A program made the translations under genes and the position numbers. The notes below the pieces were generated by a model that was not told the DNA's origin, made no database searches, and worked only from the letters and a program-made list of their open reading frames with translations. Below, in pieces: positions 6,673 through 7,963 of a DNA stretch of 7,963 bases (positions are counted from its first letter, which is position 1; each line of letters starts with the position of its first letter). The stretch is from an uncultured Burkholderiales bacterium. Its GTDB lineage: Bacteria; Pseudomonadota; Gammaproteobacteria; Burkholderiales; Burkholderiaceae_C. The stretch covers positions 1 to 7,963 of the forward strand of contig CAJBLW010000506.1 in NCBI GenBank assembly GCA_903953985.1, written 5' to 3'.

Positions 6673-6689
6673 CATTCATTTTACGAATG
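6673..6689. promoter_or_regulatory. LysR-type T-N11-A binding box
   Basis: CATTC-N7-GAATG is an interrupted palindrome that contains TTC-N7-GAA (6675-6687), exactly the T-N11-A arrangement bound by LysR-type regulators. It begins 2 bases upstream of the LysR start codon and directly abuts the GATAAT that could be the lysR -10. Binding there would block lysR transcription, the usual autorepression design, and would also place the protein upstream of the divergent promoter. Confidence 0.6.
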
Positions 6690-6710
6690 ATTATCAGGAA
6701 AATAAGTCAT

Positions 6711-6739
6711 TGGACACATTCATTTGGAGTTTTTACGAT
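6711..6739 (+). promoter_or_regulatory. Candidate promoter for the binding-protein/amidohydrolase operon
   Basis: TGGACA (6711-6716, 5/6 match to the -35 consensus) and TACGAT (6734-6739, 4/6 match to the -10) are 17 bases apart. Transcription would start near 6746, giving a leader of about 45 nt. The LysR box at 6673-6689 ends about 22 bases upstream of the -35, a position used by activating LysR proteins. CATTCATTT at 6717-6725 inside the spacer repeats the left part of that box. Confidence 0.45.
6717..6738 (+). repeat. Second partial copy of the LysR-box sequence
   Basis: CATTCATTT (6717-6725) repeats exactly the start of the LysR box (6673-6681), and TTTTACGA (6731-6738) repeats bases of that box (6679-6686), here pushed 8 bases further apart. 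It overlaps the predicted promoter and could be the lower-affinity activation site of the LysR protein, or chance in an AT-rich spacer. Confidence 0.3.
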
Positions 6740-6791
6740 TTGTTCTTGGTCATTTCAACCATGCAGAACCCTTGAACCTACCGGAGACACC

Positions 6792-7769
6792 ATGAACTTC
6801 AAACAACTTCTCGCCGGCCTGGCCGTGGCAACCAGCGCCTTCGGCCCTGCCCTAGCGCAAACCTATCCAGCCAAAACCATCAACCTGATCGTGCCCTACC
6901 CCGCTGGTGGCCCCTCTGACTTCTTCGCACGCAAGGTCCAACCAGATGCCGCCGCCAAACTGGGGCAAATCATGATCATCGAGAATATCGGCGGCGCGGG
7001 TGGCTCGATCGGCTTGAGCAAACTGGTCAACGCCCCGGCAGACGGTTACACCCTGAGTCTGGGCAGCCCCATGGAATTGGTGCTGGCCCCCATGGCCATC
7101 CAGGGCGTCAAGTACAAATCAGAAGATTTCAAACTGGTCGCGCAATTTGCCACCACCAACACGGTCCTGGCGGTGCGCAATACGCTCAACGTCAAGACCG
7201 TCGATGAACTTCTGGCTCTGGCACGCAAAAGCACCAACAAGCCGCTGAGCTACGGCAGCGTGGGGCCTGGGTCGTTGTACCACCTGATTGGCGAAAAGTT
7301 CTCTCAACTCACCAAAGTGGACATGCTGCATGTACCCTACAAAGGCATAGCGCCCCTCCTGTCCGACTTGATGGGTGGGCAGATCGACATGGCTTTTTTG
7401 CCCATGGCAGGCTCGATCCCGCAAACCCTGATCGACGGCAAGGTACAGGGCTTGGCCGTGACGTCGAAAACCCCGCATGCGCTGTTCAAGCAATTCCCGG
7501 CCATGGCCGCCATGAAAGGGCTCGAGTCCATGGAATTTGACATTTGGGCTGGTGTCCAAGTCCACAAGAACACCCCGGACGCCGTGGTGAACACCCTGAA
7601 CAAGGCCTTCTATGCTGCCGCTGAAGTGCCCGAAACCCGCAAGGCCCTGGAATCCAGCGGCAACGTGGTCCTGCCTTCTCGCACACCGGCCGAGCTGGCC
7701 CGCATTTACCTCGGCGACATCGAGCGCTACCGTGCCATCGCGAAATCGATTAATCTGCAAGTCCAGTAA
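6792..7769 (+). CDS. Bug/TctC-family periplasmic substrate-binding protein (tripartite tricarboxylate transporter type)
   Basis: A 325-residue exported solute-binding protein. A Sec signal peptide covers residues 1-22 (MNFKQ, hydrophobic core, FGPALA) with predicted cleavage before QTYPAK. The mature protein has the family pattern YPAKTINLIVPYPAGGPSD (25-43), IIENIGGAGGSIG (about 61-73), DGYTL, a YGSVGPGS loop, and HVPYKG, the signature near the ligand site. Bug proteins bind small carboxylates and related compounds; the ligand cannot be read here. The ATG at 6792 is chosen over the in-frame open extension far upstream because GGAG (6783-6786) precedes it by 5 bases and the signal peptide starts there. 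The membrane partners TctA/TctB are not in the window. The M20 hydrolase starts 16 bases after its stop, so the two are likely cotranscribed. Confidence 0.92.
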   Translation: MNFKQLLAGLAVATSAFGPALAQTYPAKTINLIVPYPAGGPSDFFARKVQPDAAAKLGQIMIIENIGGAGGSIGLSKLVNAPADGYTLSLGSPMELVLAPMAIQGVKYKSEDFKLVAQFATTNTVLAVRNTLNVKTVDELLALARKSTNKPLSYGSVGPGSLYHLIGEKFSQLTKVDMLHVPYKGIAPLLSDLMGGQIDMAFLPMAGSIPQTLIDGKVQGLAVTSKTPHALFKQFPAMAAMKGLESMEFDIWAGVQVHKNTPDAVVNTLNKAFYAAAEVPETRKALESSGNVVLPSRTPAELARIYLGDIERYRAIAKSINLQVQ

Positions 7770-7785
7770 TCGACGAGGTCCTGCC

Positions 7786-7963
7786 ATGAACGCCCCCAGC
7801 GAAGCTTTTCTGCACGACAAACTGCACGCCCTTGATGCCCTAGCAGATGAAGTCATTGCGGTGCGCCGCGACATTCACAAGCACCCCGAGATGGGCTACA
7901 AGGAGTACCGCACCAGCGACCTGGTGGCCGAGCAATTGAGCGCCTGGGGCTACCAAGTGACAC
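7786..7963 (+). CDS. M20-family amidohydrolase (hippurate hydrolase/aminoacylase-like), 5' fragment
   Basis: Only the first 59 codons are present; the gene runs off the right edge. The segment VRRDIHKHPEMGYKEYRTSDLVAEQL (residues 26-51) is the N-terminal signature of the M20D amidohydrolases, which includes hippurate hydrolase, N-acyl amino acid deacylases and IAA-amino acid hydrolases. These are cytoplasmic metal enzymes that split amide bonds of N-acylated amino acids; the metal ligands lie further downstream and cannot be checked. GAGGT (7775-7779) sits 6 bases before the ATG. Its placement 16 bases after the Bug-type binding protein suggests uptake and hydrolysis of one N-acyl or amide substrate under control of the LysR protein. 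Confidence 0.85.
   Translation, partial: MNAPSEAFLHDKLHALDALADEVIAVRRDIHKHPEMGYKEYRTSDLVAEQLSAWGYQVT

Noticed and set aside
5958..6791. In-frame extension of the Bug-type protein far upstream
   Set aside because: The extension is antisense to the LysR gene and crosses the promoter region. The signal peptide and GGAG ribosome site fix the start at 6792.
1..7963. Mobile element, prophage, defence system or CRISPR array
   Set aside because: No transposase, integrase, terminal inverted repeats, target duplications or regularly spaced repeats were seen, and all gene boundaries look like intact chromosomal operons.

Overview
The window looks like a chromosomal segment of a GC-rich betaproteobacterium, most likely Burkholderiales/Comamonadaceae. 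That placement is inferred from base composition, the coding style of all genes, and a Bug-type (tripartite tricarboxylate transporter) binding protein, a family greatly expanded in that order. No rRNA, tRNA, CRISPR array, insertion sequence or other mobile element is visible.

Layout. (1) 1-1203, minus strand: the first 401 codons of xsc, sulfoacetaldehyde acetyltransferase, cut by the left edge. (2) 1204-1366: a divergent control region with a good minus-strand sigma70 promoter for xsc, an AACCT-G-AGGTT palindrome, a tandem TCCGAAA repeat, and a plus-strand -10 so close to the next ATG that the message may be leaderless. (3) 1367-5689, plus strand: four genes joined by three successive 4-bp ATGA overlaps. 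They encode an IclR-family regulator, a CobS-like AAA+ ATPase, a CobT-like von Willebrand A (VWA) protein and a TauE/SafE-family membrane permease. (4) 5690-5747: a convergent gap with two GC-rich hairpins. (5) 5748-6671, minus strand: a LysR-type regulator. (6) 6672-6791: a second divergent control region with a textbook T-N11-A LysR box. (7) 6792-7769 and 7786-7963 (cut by the right edge), plus strand: a Bug/TctC-type periplasmic binding protein and the start of an M20-family amidohydrolase.

How the genes fit together. Xsc splits sulfoacetaldehyde with phosphate into acetyl phosphate and sulfite. A TauE/SafE permease is a known way to remove the toxic sulfite, and a divergent IclR protein is a natural local switch. 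The left two thirds of the window therefore reads as an organosulfonate-catabolism locus. The unexplained part is the CobS/CobT pair between the regulator and the exporter. These are the motor subunits of aerobic cobaltochelatase, but no CobN catalytic subunit or other cobalamin gene is present here, and CobT appears to lack most of the acidic linker usual in the family. This embedded, translationally coupled AAA+/VWA pair is the best candidate for an undescribed function, for example a maturation, metal-insertion or reactivation machine for an enzyme of the sulfonate pathway. The right third is a separate LysR-controlled uptake-and-hydrolysis unit, with no visible tie to sulfonates.
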